Of a stretch of DNA of 64,000 nt, positions 1 to 8,464 are shown piece after piece; position 1 is the first letter of the stretch; each line of letters starts with the position of its first letter. Where the stretch lies: the NCBI RefSeq assembly GCF_006539145.1, contig NZ_BJML01000003.1:124001-188000 (forward strand), in the 5' to 3' direction. A program made the translations under genes and the position numbers. The notes beneath the pieces were generated by a model. It ran no database searches. It was not told the origin of the DNA and saw only the letters and a list, made by a program, of their open reading frames with translations. This DNA is from Microbacterium testaceum. Its GTDB lineage: Bacteria > Actinomycetota > Actinomycetes > Actinomycetales > Microbacteriaceae.

Positions 1-465
1 GGCTGCGTTCTGCGCGATGCCCACGGAACCCAGCACGGATGCCATGTTGACGATCGCCCCTCCTCCGGAAGCGACGATCGCGGGAAGCTGGAACTTCAAG
101 CCGTAGAAGACACCGTCGAGGTCGACGGCGCGCACGCGGTCCCAGGCCTCGACGTCGTAGTCGCCGATGTTCTGGGGAGCGGCACCGATGCCGGCGTTGT
201 TCACGGCGAGGTGCAGTCCGCCGTATGTCTTCTTGGCGAACTCGACGGCCGACTCGGAGTCCTGCCATTTCGCGGTGTTCTGCGCGAAGGCCGAGGCGGT
301 CCCGCCCACGACGGTGATTTCCTGGGCGACGCGCTCCGCGGCATCCAGGTTGATGTCGGTGACGACCACCGACGCGCCTTCTGCGCCGAGCTGCCGCGCG
401 ATGGCGGCTCCGATTCCGCTCCCGCCACCGGTGACGAGGGCGACTTTCCGATCGAACCTGCTCAT
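1..465 (-). CDS. SDR family oxidoreductase (3' end outside window)
   Basis: Short-chain dehydrogenase/reductase. The first 155 residues are visible, read leftwards from an ATG at 463-465; the C-terminal part lies beyond the window edge. The nucleotide-binding motif TGGGSGIG lies near residue 13 and NNAG near residue 88, in the usual Rossmann order. The Tyr-x-x-x-Lys catalytic pair would fall just outside the window. The N-terminus MSRFDRKVALVTGGG is typical of classical SDRs using NAD(P)H. The substrate cannot be inferred. The gene sits upstream of nothing obvious and is separated by about 90 bases from the antiporter gene on the same strand. Confidence 0.9.
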   Translation of the reverse strand, partial: MSRFDRKVALVTGGGSGIGAAIARQLGAEGASVVVTDINLDAAERVAQEITVVGGTASAFAQNTAKWQDSESAVEFAKKTYGGLHLAVNNAGIGAAPQNIGDYDVEAWDRVRAVDLDGVFYGLKFQLPAIVASGGGAIVNMASVLGSVGIAQNAA

Positions 466-558
466 GGGTACTTCTCTCCCGCCGTCGAGTCACCACGGCT
501 CTCGCGATGACCGCATGCGCGTGAATGGAAACCGTCAGGCGGGCCGCGGTATTCCGCC

Positions 559-2316
559 TCAGCCGTCGGCGCCATCGTCGATGCGTAGTTCGAGGCTCAG
601 TTGGTCGGCGTCCAGCTCGGCGAGGGCGTGCCGGAGTGCCGCGGTGCTGAAGCGTCCGTCGCGGCTCAGGTCATCGAGTCGCGTGCGCATCGCCTCGATC
701 GAGGCGAGTCGGAGCTCGAGCAGATCCCGCACTCGCGCGGTCGCGTCGTCGTCCTCGTTCGGAGGCTGCACGAGGCGTGCGCCCGCCCGCTCGATCAGGT
801 CGGCGGGGAAGGGCTCGCCGTTCTGTCGGGCGAGCGCGCCCGACTGCACCGCCGAGATCGCGGCATCCCGGAGCTCCGCGCTCAGGGCGCGCTGCTCGTC
901 TCGCGACGGCCCCTCGCCGCCCTCGCCGCTGAGACCCACGGTCCGGACCACCGCCGATAGCGTCAGCCCCTGCGCGACGAGGCTGAACAGCGCCACGAGG
1001 AAGGCGACGAAGATCAGTAGGGGGCGCTGGATGTTCGGGTCCTCGGGGAGAGTCTGCGCCGCGGCCAGAGTGACCACGCCCCTCATACCCGCCCACACGA
1101 TCACCGTGCCGTGGCGCGCGGTCAACGGGGAGTCGCGGTAGTAGTCGAGATCCGCCATCGTACGTGCGATGCGCGAGCGCATCCATCCGATGCGGCGCTC
1201 GGTCCGTGCGGGGTCGGCGCCGCGCTCGCCGAACTGCTCCGGTGCCTCGCGGTAGGCCTCTTCGAAGCGGTCGAGGCGCTGCTGCGCCCCCTCGATCCGA
1301 TCCTGGTGCCGGGGGTGACGGCGGCTGCGCCGGGCCTGGAGCCCGATCAGGCCCGTCACGTAGAGTGCGCGCACGAGCAGCACGATCCCCAGGGCCGACA
1401 GCGCCAGCCAGGTGCCGTGCCAGAGGCCCTCGTGCTCTCTGAGGTTGGCGACGACGATGTCCTTCAGCTCGAGACCGAAGACGAGGAAGACGCCGCCTTC
1501 GAGGATCAACTCGACCGTGCGCCAGTTCAGGCGATCGCTGATGCGCTGCTCGGGCGTGAACCGCCGCGCGGCTCCCTGGCCCGTGACGATGCCCGCGACC
1601 ACCGCCGCGACCAGGCCCGACCCGCCCAGGTGCTCGGTCGGCAGATAGGCCAGGAACGGGATCGTGAAGCTCAGCGCGGTGTTCGCGGCGGAGTTCGACA
1701 CGCGTTCGCGCACGCGCAGGTTCACCCACCCGATCGCCGCGCCGAGCACGAGCGCGATGACGACGGCCCAGGCGAAGTCGGCGAGGGCGTCGCCGAACGC
1801 GAAACCGGATGCCACGGCCGCCACGGCCGTGCGCAGCAGGACGAGCGCGGTGGCGTCGTTCAGCAGGCTCTCGCCCTCGAGCATCGTCACCACGCGCGGC
1901 GAGATGCCCAGGCGCTTGGCGATCGAGGTGGCCACGGCATCCGTGGGACTGAGGATGGCCCCCAGGGCGATGGACAGGGCGAGACCGAGACCGGGGATGA
2001 CGGCCCAGAAGAAGAGTCCGAGAACGAGCGAGCTGAACACGACGAGCACCACCGAGAGTCCGGCGATGGGGGCGAAATCGCGGCGGAACTCGATGGCGGG
2101 CAGCTGCACCGCCGCCGAGTAGAGCAGGGGCGGGAGCACCCCGACCAGGATGACCTCCGGGTTCACCGAGAAGGGCGCGACGAACGGCAGCAGGCTCACT
2201 CCCGCGCCGATCGCGAGAAGGACGAGGGGGCCCGCGACGTTGAAGCGCGGCCCGATCACCGTGGCGAGAGCGACGACCACCACCCCGGAGAGGACGAGGA
2301 GGAGGGGATCGATCAT
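559..2316 (-). CDS. Na+/H+ antiporter, CPA1 family
   Basis: Integral membrane monovalent cation/proton antiporter of the CPA1 (NhaP/NHE-like) family. It probably exports Na+ in exchange for H+ for pH and salt homeostasis. About 12 hydrophobic segments fill residues 1-330 and 415-475. The family's ion-binding signature is clear: SPTDAV at about residues 123-128 and EGESLLNDA at about 147-155, with the Asn153-Asp154 pair. A charged loop at about 335-400 separates the last helices. A hydrophilic cytosolic tail follows residue 475, as in bacterial YjcE-like members. The ATG start gives an N-terminal helix at once. The exact ion preference is not visible. Confidence 0.9.
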   Translation of the reverse strand: MIDPLLLVLSGVVVVALATVIGPRFNVAGPLVLLAIGAGVSLLPFVAPFSVNPEVILVGVLPPLLYSAAVQLPAIEFRRDFAPIAGLSVVLVVFSSLVLGLFFWAVIPGLGLALSIALGAILSPTDAVATSIAKRLGISPRVVTMLEGESLLNDATALVLLRTAVAAVASGFAFGDALADFAWAVVIALVLGAAIGWVNLRVRERVSNSAANTALSFTIPFLAYLPTEHLGGSGLVAAVVAGIVTGQGAARRFTPEQRISDRLNWRTVELILEGGVFLVFGLELKDIVVANLREHEGLWHGTWLALSALGIVLLVRALYVTGLIGLQARRSRRHPRHQDRIEGAQQRLDRFEEAYREAPEQFGERGADPARTERRIGWMRSRIARTMADLDYYRDSPLTARHGTVIVWAGMRGVVTLAAAQTLPEDPNIQRPLLIFVAFLVALFSLVAQGLTLSAVVRTVGLSGEGGEGPSRDEQRALSAELRDAAISAVQSGALARQNGEPFPADLIERAGARLVQPPNEDDDATARVRDLLELRLASIEAMRTRLDDLSRDGRFSTAALRHALAELDADQLSLELRIDDGADG

Positions 2317-2378
2317 CCTTCGAGGCTAGCCCTCCGTGCGCCGCGGTCCCGATCGATGAGACAGCACCCCGCTGAACC

Positions 2379-3665
2379 TCAGCTCTCGGCGCGCACCGCC
2401 TCGGCCACGGCTCGCATGCCGGTCAGGGTTTCGGAGAAGCTCGTCGACAGCGGCGAGAGACCGATGCGCAGCCCGTGCGGATCGCGGTAGTCGGGAATGA
2501 CGTCGCCCTTCCACAGGCGAGCCGTCACGGCCCGCATCGCCGGGTGCGAGAGCGTCACGTGCCCCCCGCGTTCGGCCGCGTCGCGCGGCGACGCGAGGCG
2601 CACGCCGAGCGGACTCAGGATGCCGTCGGCCACCCGCACCGCGAACTCGGTGAGTGCGACCGATTTCGCGCGCACGGCGCCGATACCGGCGTCGTCGAGG
2701 AGATCGAGAGTGTCCTGCATGGCGATCATGGCGAGCACCGGCGGTGTGCCGGAGAGGAAGCGCCGCATGCCCTCGGCCGGCCGGTACTGCGGGCCCATCG
2801 AGAAGACGTCGGCGGCGCCCATCCACCCCTGCACCGGCTGGGTGAGTGCGGCGTGGTGACGCGCGGCGACGTACGCGAAGGCGGGGGACCCGGGCCCGCC
2901 GTTGAGGTACTTGTACGTGCAGCCGACGGCGAGATCGGCGCCCCACGCGTCGAGCTCGACCGGAACCGAACCCGCCGAGTGGCAGAGGTCCCAGAGCACG
3001 AGCGCGCCGGCGCGGTGCGCGACGGCGGTGAGCTCGGCACCGTCGGCGAGGAAGCCCGAGCGGTACGAGACGTGGCTCAGCAGCACCACTGCGGTGCGGG
3101 GACCGACGGCGGCGCGGAGCAGGTCGGCATCCACTCCCCGTGTCGTATCGACGTCGATCCAGACCACGCGCGCTCCGCGCTCGGCGGCGATCCCTTCGAC
3201 GAGGTAGCGATCGGTGGGGAAGTCGTCGCGTCCGACGACGATCTCGACACGCTCCGGGTCACGGGCCGTCTGCGCGTCGAGGGCCGCGCGCAGCATCTTG
3301 TACAAGAGCACGGTGGTCGAGTCGCCGATGACCGTCTGACCGGATGCCGCGCCCAGCGCCAGTGCCCCGATCCGATCGCCGATGACGAACGGCAGCTCCA
3401 TCCACGCTTCATCCCACCCGCGGATGAGGCGGCCGCCCCACTCCTCCGTAACGAAGCGCGCGAGGCGCTCGGCGGTGGCGCGCGGCGGTCGGCCCAGCGA
3501 GTTGCCGTCGAAGTAGATCAGCGAGCTGTCGCTGCCGACGAACGCGTCGCGGTGAGGTGCCAGGGCGTCGGCCGCGTCGAGCTGCTGCGCCTCGGCCTCG
3601 AACGAGTGGTGGGGGAGTTCGAGTCGGTCCACGGAGCCGAAGTCGGGGGAGGGGTCAGTCGACAC
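2379..3665 (-). CDS. kynU: Kynureninase
   Basis: PLP-dependent hydrolase that cleaves L-kynurenine (or 3-hydroxykynurenine) to anthranilate (or 3-hydroxyanthranilate) and alanine in tryptophan breakdown. The 428-residue length matches the family. The PLP lysine lies in CTYKYLNGGPG (Lys252). IYFDGNSLGRPP near the N-terminus, DDFPTDRY and WDLCHSAGS are characteristic kynureninase blocks, and the late segment RIGLSPLSTSF is also family-like. Translation starts at GTG (3663-3665) and overlaps the amidohydrolase stop by 11 bases, so the two are translationally coupled. No tryptophan dioxygenase or recognisable formamidase family is seen nearby. Confidence 0.93.
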   Translation of the reverse strand: MSTDPSPDFGSVDRLELPHHSFEAEAQQLDAADALAPHRDAFVGSDSSLIYFDGNSLGRPPRATAERLARFVTEEWGGRLIRGWDEAWMELPFVIGDRIGALALGAASGQTVIGDSTTVLLYKMLRAALDAQTARDPERVEIVVGRDDFPTDRYLVEGIAAERGARVVWIDVDTTRGVDADLLRAAVGPRTAVVLLSHVSYRSGFLADGAELTAVAHRAGALVLWDLCHSAGSVPVELDAWGADLAVGCTYKYLNGGPGSPAFAYVAARHHAALTQPVQGWMGAADVFSMGPQYRPAEGMRRFLSGTPPVLAMIAMQDTLDLLDDAGIGAVRAKSVALTEFAVRVADGILSPLGVRLASPRDAAERGGHVTLSHPAMRAVTARLWKGDVIPDYRDPHGLRIGLSPLSTSFSETLTGMRAVAEAVRAES

Positions 3666-4593
3666 GGGTCAGCTCCTCGGTCGGGACGACGATCGCGTGG
3701 CTCAGCCACGTCGCGACCTCGTCGTCGTCGGTGGGGGTGTCGCCGGCGACGAAGGTCGATACGGCGTCGAGGGGGGTCGTGCGGGGCCAGGGGTCGGTGA
3801 GCGCGGCCACGAGGGCGTCGCCGCGCACGCCTGCCTCAATCAGCGCGAGGAGCTCTCGTCGATTCACCCCGAGGGGGAGGGAGCCGTTGCCCAGATCGGT
3901 CCCGTAGAGCACGCGCCCACCCCGCGCGGCGAACGCGCGGAGGTTGGCGATCGCCCGCTCGCGGTCGGCGCCGCGGTGGATGTCGAGCGTTGAGATCCAG
4001 GCCTGTCCCGCAGCGACGGCTCGAGCCAGCGTTCGCCGCGAGACGGGAGCGTCGAACGGCGTGTGCGCGAGCACCGAGACGCCGGCCGCGATCGCGCGGT
4101 CCACCTGACCCGGTCCCTGCGCGTGCGCGACGACGGGAAGACCCCGCTCGGTGGCCGAGGCGACCACGGCCGCGAGAGCCTCGTCGGTGAGCACGGGCCC
4201 GGCGTCGGCATGGAGCGCGACCTTGATGACCTTGGCTCCGGCATCCGCCTGCTCGTCGACGGCTGTCCGGGCTCCGTCGTGGACCCCCGGATGCCGTGAG
4301 GCGTCGGTCACGAACCGCACGACGGACCGTGGCGCCCAGGAGCGGCCGTCGGGATACCCGCCGGGGACGGTGAGGAAGGCGCCGGCGAACGCGATGCGGG
4401 GGAGGCCCTCGGGCCGGCGAGCGAGAGCGGCGGGATCGCCGCCGAGGTCGACGACGGCGGCGATCCCTCGCCGAGCAAGAGACCCGGAGTCGATCAGATG
4501 CAGGTGCACGTGGTGATCGACGAACGCGGGCAACGCGCTCCCCGCCTCGGCGGTGAGCGCGCGGCGCACGGGCCACGCGGCGGAGAGAGTCAC
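3655..4593 (-). CDS. Amidohydrolase-superfamily metal-dependent hydrolase
   Basis: TIM-barrel amidohydrolase of 312 residues. The N-terminal metal site HxH is at 28-30 (DHHVHLH), a likely carbamylated or bridging Lys is in AKVIKVALHADAGP (about 127), a further His is in VVAHAQG (about 160), and the catalytic Asp is in YGTDLGNG (about 237). The order fits cyclic-amide or N-acyl hydrolases of the superfamily. The GTG start at 4591-4593 lies 10 bases after the glutaredoxin stop, and the end overlaps kynU by 11 bases. This operon position suggests a step linked to kynurenine or amide breakdown, which is inference; the true substrate is unknown. Confidence 0.8.
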   Translation of the reverse strand: MTLSAAWPVRRALTAEAGSALPAFVDHHVHLHLIDSGSLARRGIAAVVDLGGDPAALARRPEGLPRIAFAGAFLTVPGGYPDGRSWAPRSVVRFVTDASRHPGVHDGARTAVDEQADAGAKVIKVALHADAGPVLTDEALAAVVASATERGLPVVAHAQGPGQVDRAIAAGVSVLAHTPFDAPVSRRTLARAVAAGQAWISTLDIHRGADRERAIANLRAFAARGGRVLYGTDLGNGSLPLGVNRRELLALIEAGVRGDALVAALTDPWPRTTPLDAVSTFVAGDTPTDDDEVATWLSHAIVVPTEELTRVD

Positions 4594-4603
4594 GCCGACG
4601 CGA

Positions 4604-4861
4604 TCAGATCAACGACAGCTCGCGGAGTTTGCTCTCGACGTCGGCGTTCGACGGCTCGACGTGGTGGCTGGAGTCGGGGTAGACGACCACGGGAATGCTG
4701 GTGCGTCCCGAGATCTCCTTCGCGACGTCGGCGGCAGAGGGGTCGGCCACGAGGTCGATGTACTCGTAGTCGATGCCGAGCTCGTCGAGCTGCTTCTTGG
4801 TGCGGATGCAATCGCGGCACCAGTCGGCGCCGAACATACGGATGGGTGCGTCGGAGGACAT
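4604..4861 (-). CDS. Glutaredoxin-like thiol-disulfide protein (mycoredoxin type)
   Basis: Small cytosolic thioredoxin-fold protein of 85 residues. The redox motif WCRDC is at residues 14-18 and the cis-proline region is TSIPVVVYPD (about 55-62). The ordering and length fit actinobacterial glutaredoxin/mycoredoxin proteins, although those typically have CPYC or CGYC, so partner specificity is uncertain. The start was chosen at the ATG at 4859-4861 because the thioredoxin fold begins at once (RMFGADWC) and longer upstream reading has no family character. It is the first gene of a run with the amidohydrolase and kynU. Confidence 0.85.
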   Translation of the reverse strand: MSSDAPIRMFGADWCRDCIRTKKQLDELGIDYEYIDLVADPSAADVAKEISGRTSIPVVVYPDSSHHVEPSNADVESKLRELSLI

Positions 4862-4902
4862 GCGTCCAGCGTACGCCGCGGGGCGGTGAGCGGCGCCGCG
4901 AG

Positions 4903-6030
4903 TCAGGCCGTGACTTCGTCTTCGAGGGGCTCGATGGCGCGCACGGCCTTGCCGACGCGGCTCTTCTTGGGTGCGTAGACCACCAGCGCGTGGAAGACGA
5001 AGCGCACCACGAAGGCGGCAATCAGCGTGAGCGCCGCGGCGATGACGCTGGGCATGTGCGCCTGGCTGACAAGGACCCAGATCACCGGGATGCGGATGAT
5101 CGCCTCGACGCCGTTGAAGGTGAACGACTTGATGAAGCGGTGCCGCATGAGCCCCGACTCCGCGCGCATGTCGGCGAACACGAGGTACTCGAGCGCGATG
5201 AAGTTCGCGACGATCGTCACGATGCTGGCGATCACGGCGGCGATCAGGTACTGCACGCCGAACGCCTGCAGGGCCCACATGATCGCGAGGTTGGCCAGGG
5301 CGCCGAGGCCGCCGACGACGGCGAACGCCGACATGCGGCCGAAACGCAGCATGGTGAGCTGCACGAGGAAGCGCATGCCCTGACTGAACGAGGCCTTCGA
5401 CTCACCGGCGAAGCGGGGCGCGAACGAGAAGGGGACCTCGACGACGCGCATCTGCTTGCGGGCCAGGATCTCGAGCAGGATCTTGAAACCGCGCGGCTGC
5501 AGCGTCTCGATCTCGAGTGTGCGGCGGTCGACGAGGAAGAAGCCCGTCATCGGATCGGTGCAGTTGTTGAGCTTGCGCGGGAACATCGCCTTGGTCAGCA
5601 GCGTCGACGCGCGCGATACCGCGGTGCGCACCGCGTTGGCGAGCCCGTCGGAGGTGCCCCCGGCGACGTACCGCGAGGCGACGACGACATCGGCGTCGCC
5701 CACCTCGGCGCGCGCGAGCATGTCGGCGATGACCTCGGGCGGGTGCTGCAGGTCGCCGTCCATGACGACGCAGAAATCGGACTCCGCCGCGCGGATACCC
5801 TCGACCACCGCGCCGCCGAGGCCGCCCACGGGGTTGTCACGGTGGATCAGGCGGACGGGGATGTCGGATGCTGCCGCGACCGCTCGGATGACGTCGGGGG
5901 TGTCGTCGGTCGAGTCGTCGACGAAGATGACCTCGATGGTGCGACCGAGCAGCGCGTGGGTCGTTCGTCGGACGAGCTCGGCGACGTTCGGACCTTCGTT
6001 GAAGGTCGGAACGATGACGGAAAGGTCCAT
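4903..6030 (-). CDS. GT2 glycosyltransferase fused to GtrA-type membrane domain
   Basis: Polyprenol-phosphate glycosyltransferase of the dolichol-phosphate mannose synthase (DPM1) type. Residues 1-215 are a GT-A fold: SVIVPTFNEG at the N-terminus, VDDSTDD near 38, and the metal-binding DGD at 91-93 in MDGDLQHPPEV. Residues from about 225 to 350 form four membrane helices of the GtrA family, starting FGRMSAFAVVGGLGA. The protein probably charges a lipid-phosphate carrier with a sugar on the cytosolic face and may help flip it for cell-envelope glycan or protein glycosylation. The fusion is common in actinobacteria. The ATG start is well placed. Confidence 0.88.
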   Translation of the reverse strand: MDLSVIVPTFNEGPNVAELVRRTTHALLGRTIEVIFVDDSTDDTPDVIRAVAAASDIPVRLIHRDNPVGGLGGAVVEGIRAAESDFCVVMDGDLQHPPEVIADMLARAEVGDADVVVASRYVAGGTSDGLANAVRTAVSRASTLLTKAMFPRKLNNCTDPMTGFFLVDRRTLEIETLQPRGFKILLEILARKQMRVVEVPFSFAPRFAGESKASFSQGMRFLVQLTMLRFGRMSAFAVVGGLGALANLAIMWALQAFGVQYLIAAVIASIVTIVANFIALEYLVFADMRAESGLMRHRFIKSFTFNGVEAIIRIPVIWVLVSQAHMPSVIAAALTLIAAFVVRFVFHALVVYAPKKSRVGKAVRAIEPLEDEVTA

Positions 6031-6204
6031 AGATGCTCGCGTTTTCTCGGTGAGACAGAAGTGAACAGCGCAGACCGGCCGACGCGTGCCCAGTCTGAAA
6101 GTCTGGCGTACTTACCTGGGAGATCACGGATGCCTCCCTCGGTGCGCCCTAGGAAAGCGCCCGTGACGGGGACATTTCCGATGGCGCTCTCCGTCATCCG
6201 AGGG

Positions 6205-7359
6205 TCAACCGATCTCTTTTACGAGATCGTCGACCGTCATTCCGTAATTCATTCGGATGACAGGCAGTGCGAGTTTATCGGTACCGATGCGCACGTACCC
6301 GTGCTCGATGGTGCGACCGAGTTCGAAACCAGCGCGACGCAGCCCTTCCTTCGTCGTGTCGTTGTAGTGGCCGAAGGGGTAGGCCACGACTTCCTTCGCG
6401 CCGAGGACCTGCGCCGACCGATTCAGGTCGGCGGCGATCGTGTCGGCGTCGTCGTTGACCATCCGCCCCTTGCCGTTGGCGCCGGCGCGGTGCATGTCGT
6501 GGGTGTGCGAGCGCTGGAGCACGAAGGGATTGGGCGGGCCCTCGGAGCGCGCCGAAGTGATCACGAACGAGGTGGTGAGCAGCTTCCGGTCGTTGACGAT
6601 GGGGGCGGCCATCTCGAGCCACGTGCTGTCGGCGTCGTCGTCGGTGATGATCACCGAGTGCTTCGGCAGGTAGAGCTTCCCGTCGATGAAGGCGCTCAGC
6701 TCGTCCCACGTCGGCAGGTAGAACCTCGACTGCTGGATGTGCGCCATCTGCGCGTCGAAGTCGCCGATGTAGGCGTAGTTCAGCCGCAACCAGTTGTCTT
6801 CGCCCTTCGGGTTCCGCGTGAACTGGTGGTACATGAGGATCGGGATTCCGGCGGCCTCGGCCGTGTTGGCTTCGGGAGTCGTCCACCCCGCGTGGAGCGT
6901 CCGCTGCCGATCGGTGCATGTCACGAGGTCGGCGCCGTTCAGCCGTGCCGTCTGCGTCATCGCGGCGGCGTCGGCCGCCGCGTCGTACCACCCCGCGAAG
7001 ACGCGCCCCTCGGCGCGGGGGATCGGGAGGTTCTGGTAGCGCACGCCCTGCGTCTGCAGCTGCGGGTCGAGCGCGACCCCGTCTCCCGCGAACGACACCG
7101 CGCACGACTGCGGATCGGTCGAGGTGGCCAGCAGGGCCTCGGCGGGGGTGAGGGGGGTGGGCGTCGGCGTCGGGGTCTCCGAAGGTGTCGCGCTCGCGAC
7201 GGCCTCGTCGGTGACGGGGGGCGCTTCGGGGCCGAGGGTCAGGGCGACGGCGCAGACGCCGGCTCCGACCAGGGCGACGGCGATGACCGCGCTGATCACG
7301 CGCTTTCGACGAAGGCGGCGGGAGGCACGGCGACGGTGCTCGGCTCGGGTGGTGTTCAT
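6205..7359 (-). CDS. Membrane-anchored polysaccharide deacetylase with an InlB-type repeat
   Basis: Cell-surface carbohydrate esterase 4 (NodB) protein. A basic N-terminus and one membrane helix at about 21-43 are followed by a Pro/Thr linker (56-72). Residues 85-160 look like one InlB B-repeat: a beta-strand Cys-Ala-Val-Ser-Phe, then FAGWY (121-125) and TLHAGWT (154-160). The deacetylase domain starts at GIPILMYHQF (171) and carries the metal/catalytic aspartates in TDDDA (239-243), HTHDMH (285-290) and YPFGHYND (327-334). It probably de-N-acetylates a wall polysaccharide. The adjacent GT2-GtrA gene on the same strand fits an envelope-glycan role, which is inference. Confidence 0.85.
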   Translation of the reverse strand: MNTTRAEHRRRASRRLRRKRVISAVIAVALVGAGVCAVALTLGPEAPPVTDEAVASATPSETPTPTPTPLTPAEALLATSTDPQSCAVSFAGDGVALDPQLQTQGVRYQNLPIPRAEGRVFAGWYDAAADAAAMTQTARLNGADLVTCTDRQRTLHAGWTTPEANTAEAAGIPILMYHQFTRNPKGEDNWLRLNYAYIGDFDAQMAHIQQSRFYLPTWDELSAFIDGKLYLPKHSVIITDDDADSTWLEMAAPIVNDRKLLTTSFVITSARSEGPPNPFVLQRSHTHDMHRAGANGKGRMVNDDADTIAADLNRSAQVLGAKEVVAYPFGHYNDTTKEGLRRAGFELGRTIEHGYVRIGTDKLALPVIRMNYGMTVDDLVKEIG

Positions 7360-7466
7360 GGTGCCTCGGGCTCGGACGGGTGAGTCGGCGCGATCCTATC
7401 GACGCGGACGGTCGCCTCCGTGAACGACGGTGCTTTCCGGCGCGGCGCTCGCGGGATGATGAAGGC

Positions 7467-8423
7467 ATGATTCGCATCGGCATCGTCGGGACCAGTTCCA
7501 TCTCCGAGCGCTTCGCGGAGGCGGTCGCCGCGGTCGAGGGTGTCGAGGTCTCGCGGGTGGCCTCTCGCGACGAAGCGCGCGCGAGAGCCTTCGCCGACAC
7601 GATCGGGGCGCCCCGAACCGCCGTCGGCCTCACGGCTCTCCTCGCAGCCCCCGATGTCGATGCCGTCTACCTGGCCAGTCCCAACGCGCTGCACGCGGAG
7701 CAGGTGCGAGAAGCGGTGGATGCCGGCATCCCGGTGCTCGTGGAAAAGCCCGCCGTTCTGTCGGCGGGGGAGTGGGAGGTCGCGGTGTCGCACGCTCGCG
7801 AGCGCGGCGTCGTTCTGCTCGAAGCGATGCGCTCGGGGTACGACCCGGGACTGCGCGCGGTTCGCCGGCTGCTGCCGCGCCTGGGAACGCTCCGCCGCGT
7901 CTCGTTCCGGTACGAGAAGCGGTCGGCGCGCTACGACCACGTGCTCGCGGGAGAGCAGACGAACATCTTCGATCCCGCCCTGGGCGGAAGCGCGCTCCGC
8001 GACCTCGGGGTGTATCCACTGCACGCTCTGGTGCGGCTCTTCGGCGCCCCGCGCTCGATCGACGGCGTCCGGGTCGGAATCGCCTCGGGAACGGACGGGC
8101 TCGGGAGCGCGCTCGCCGCCTACGACGGTTTCGTCGCCGACATCGCGTGGTCGAAGATCACCGACACCGCCCTGCCGAGCGAGATCCAGGGGGAGGAGGC
8201 GTCGCTGTCCATCGACGCGATCGACGCGCCCCGACGCTTGACCCTGACCCCGCGCGAGGGCGATGTCGAGCGGATCGAGGTCGAGGCGTCGGCCACCCCG
8301 ATGGTGGGCGAGGTCGAACGGTTCCGTGACGCCGTGGCCGGGGCCGACATCTCGGACGATCAGCGTCTCACCGGCCTCACCCTGCGGCTGGTCGACGAGA
8401 TCCTGGGGTCTGCGTCGGTGTGA
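7467..8423 (+). CDS. Gfo/Idh/MocA family oxidoreductase
   Basis: NAD(P)-dependent sugar/cyclitol-type oxidoreductase of 318 residues. The Rossmann motif is at the N-terminus (RIGIVGTSSISERFAEAV). The family block EKPAV lies near residue 95 (VLVEKPAVLS). The C-terminal alpha/beta domain carries GGSALRDLGVYPLHALV (about 173), matching the GG-x-x-x-D-x-G-x-H-like substrate region in relaxed form. The ATG at 7467 was chosen because the Rossmann strand begins there; upstream in-frame sequence is Arg-rich and not family-like. It diverges from the deacetylase. The substrate is unknown. Confidence 0.88.
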   Translation: MIRIGIVGTSSISERFAEAVAAVEGVEVSRVASRDEARARAFADTIGAPRTAVGLTALLAAPDVDAVYLASPNALHAEQVREAVDAGIPVLVEKPAVLSAGEWEVAVSHARERGVVLLEAMRSGYDPGLRAVRRLLPRLGTLRRVSFRYEKRSARYDHVLAGEQTNIFDPALGGSALRDLGVYPLHALVRLFGAPRSIDGVRVGIASGTDGLGSALAAYDGFVADIAWSKITDTALPSEIQGEEASLSIDAIDAPRRLTLTPREGDVERIEVEASATPMVGEVERFRDAVAGADISDDQRLTGLTLRLVDEILGSASV

Positions 8424-8464
8424 CCATTCACCCGCCGTTTCCACGGCGGGGTCAGGATGAGCGA

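Noticed and set aside
4498..7383. 961-residue plus-strand reading frame
   Set aside because: It is antisense to four recognised genes, rich in Arg, His and Asp, and has no family character; a by-product of high GC.
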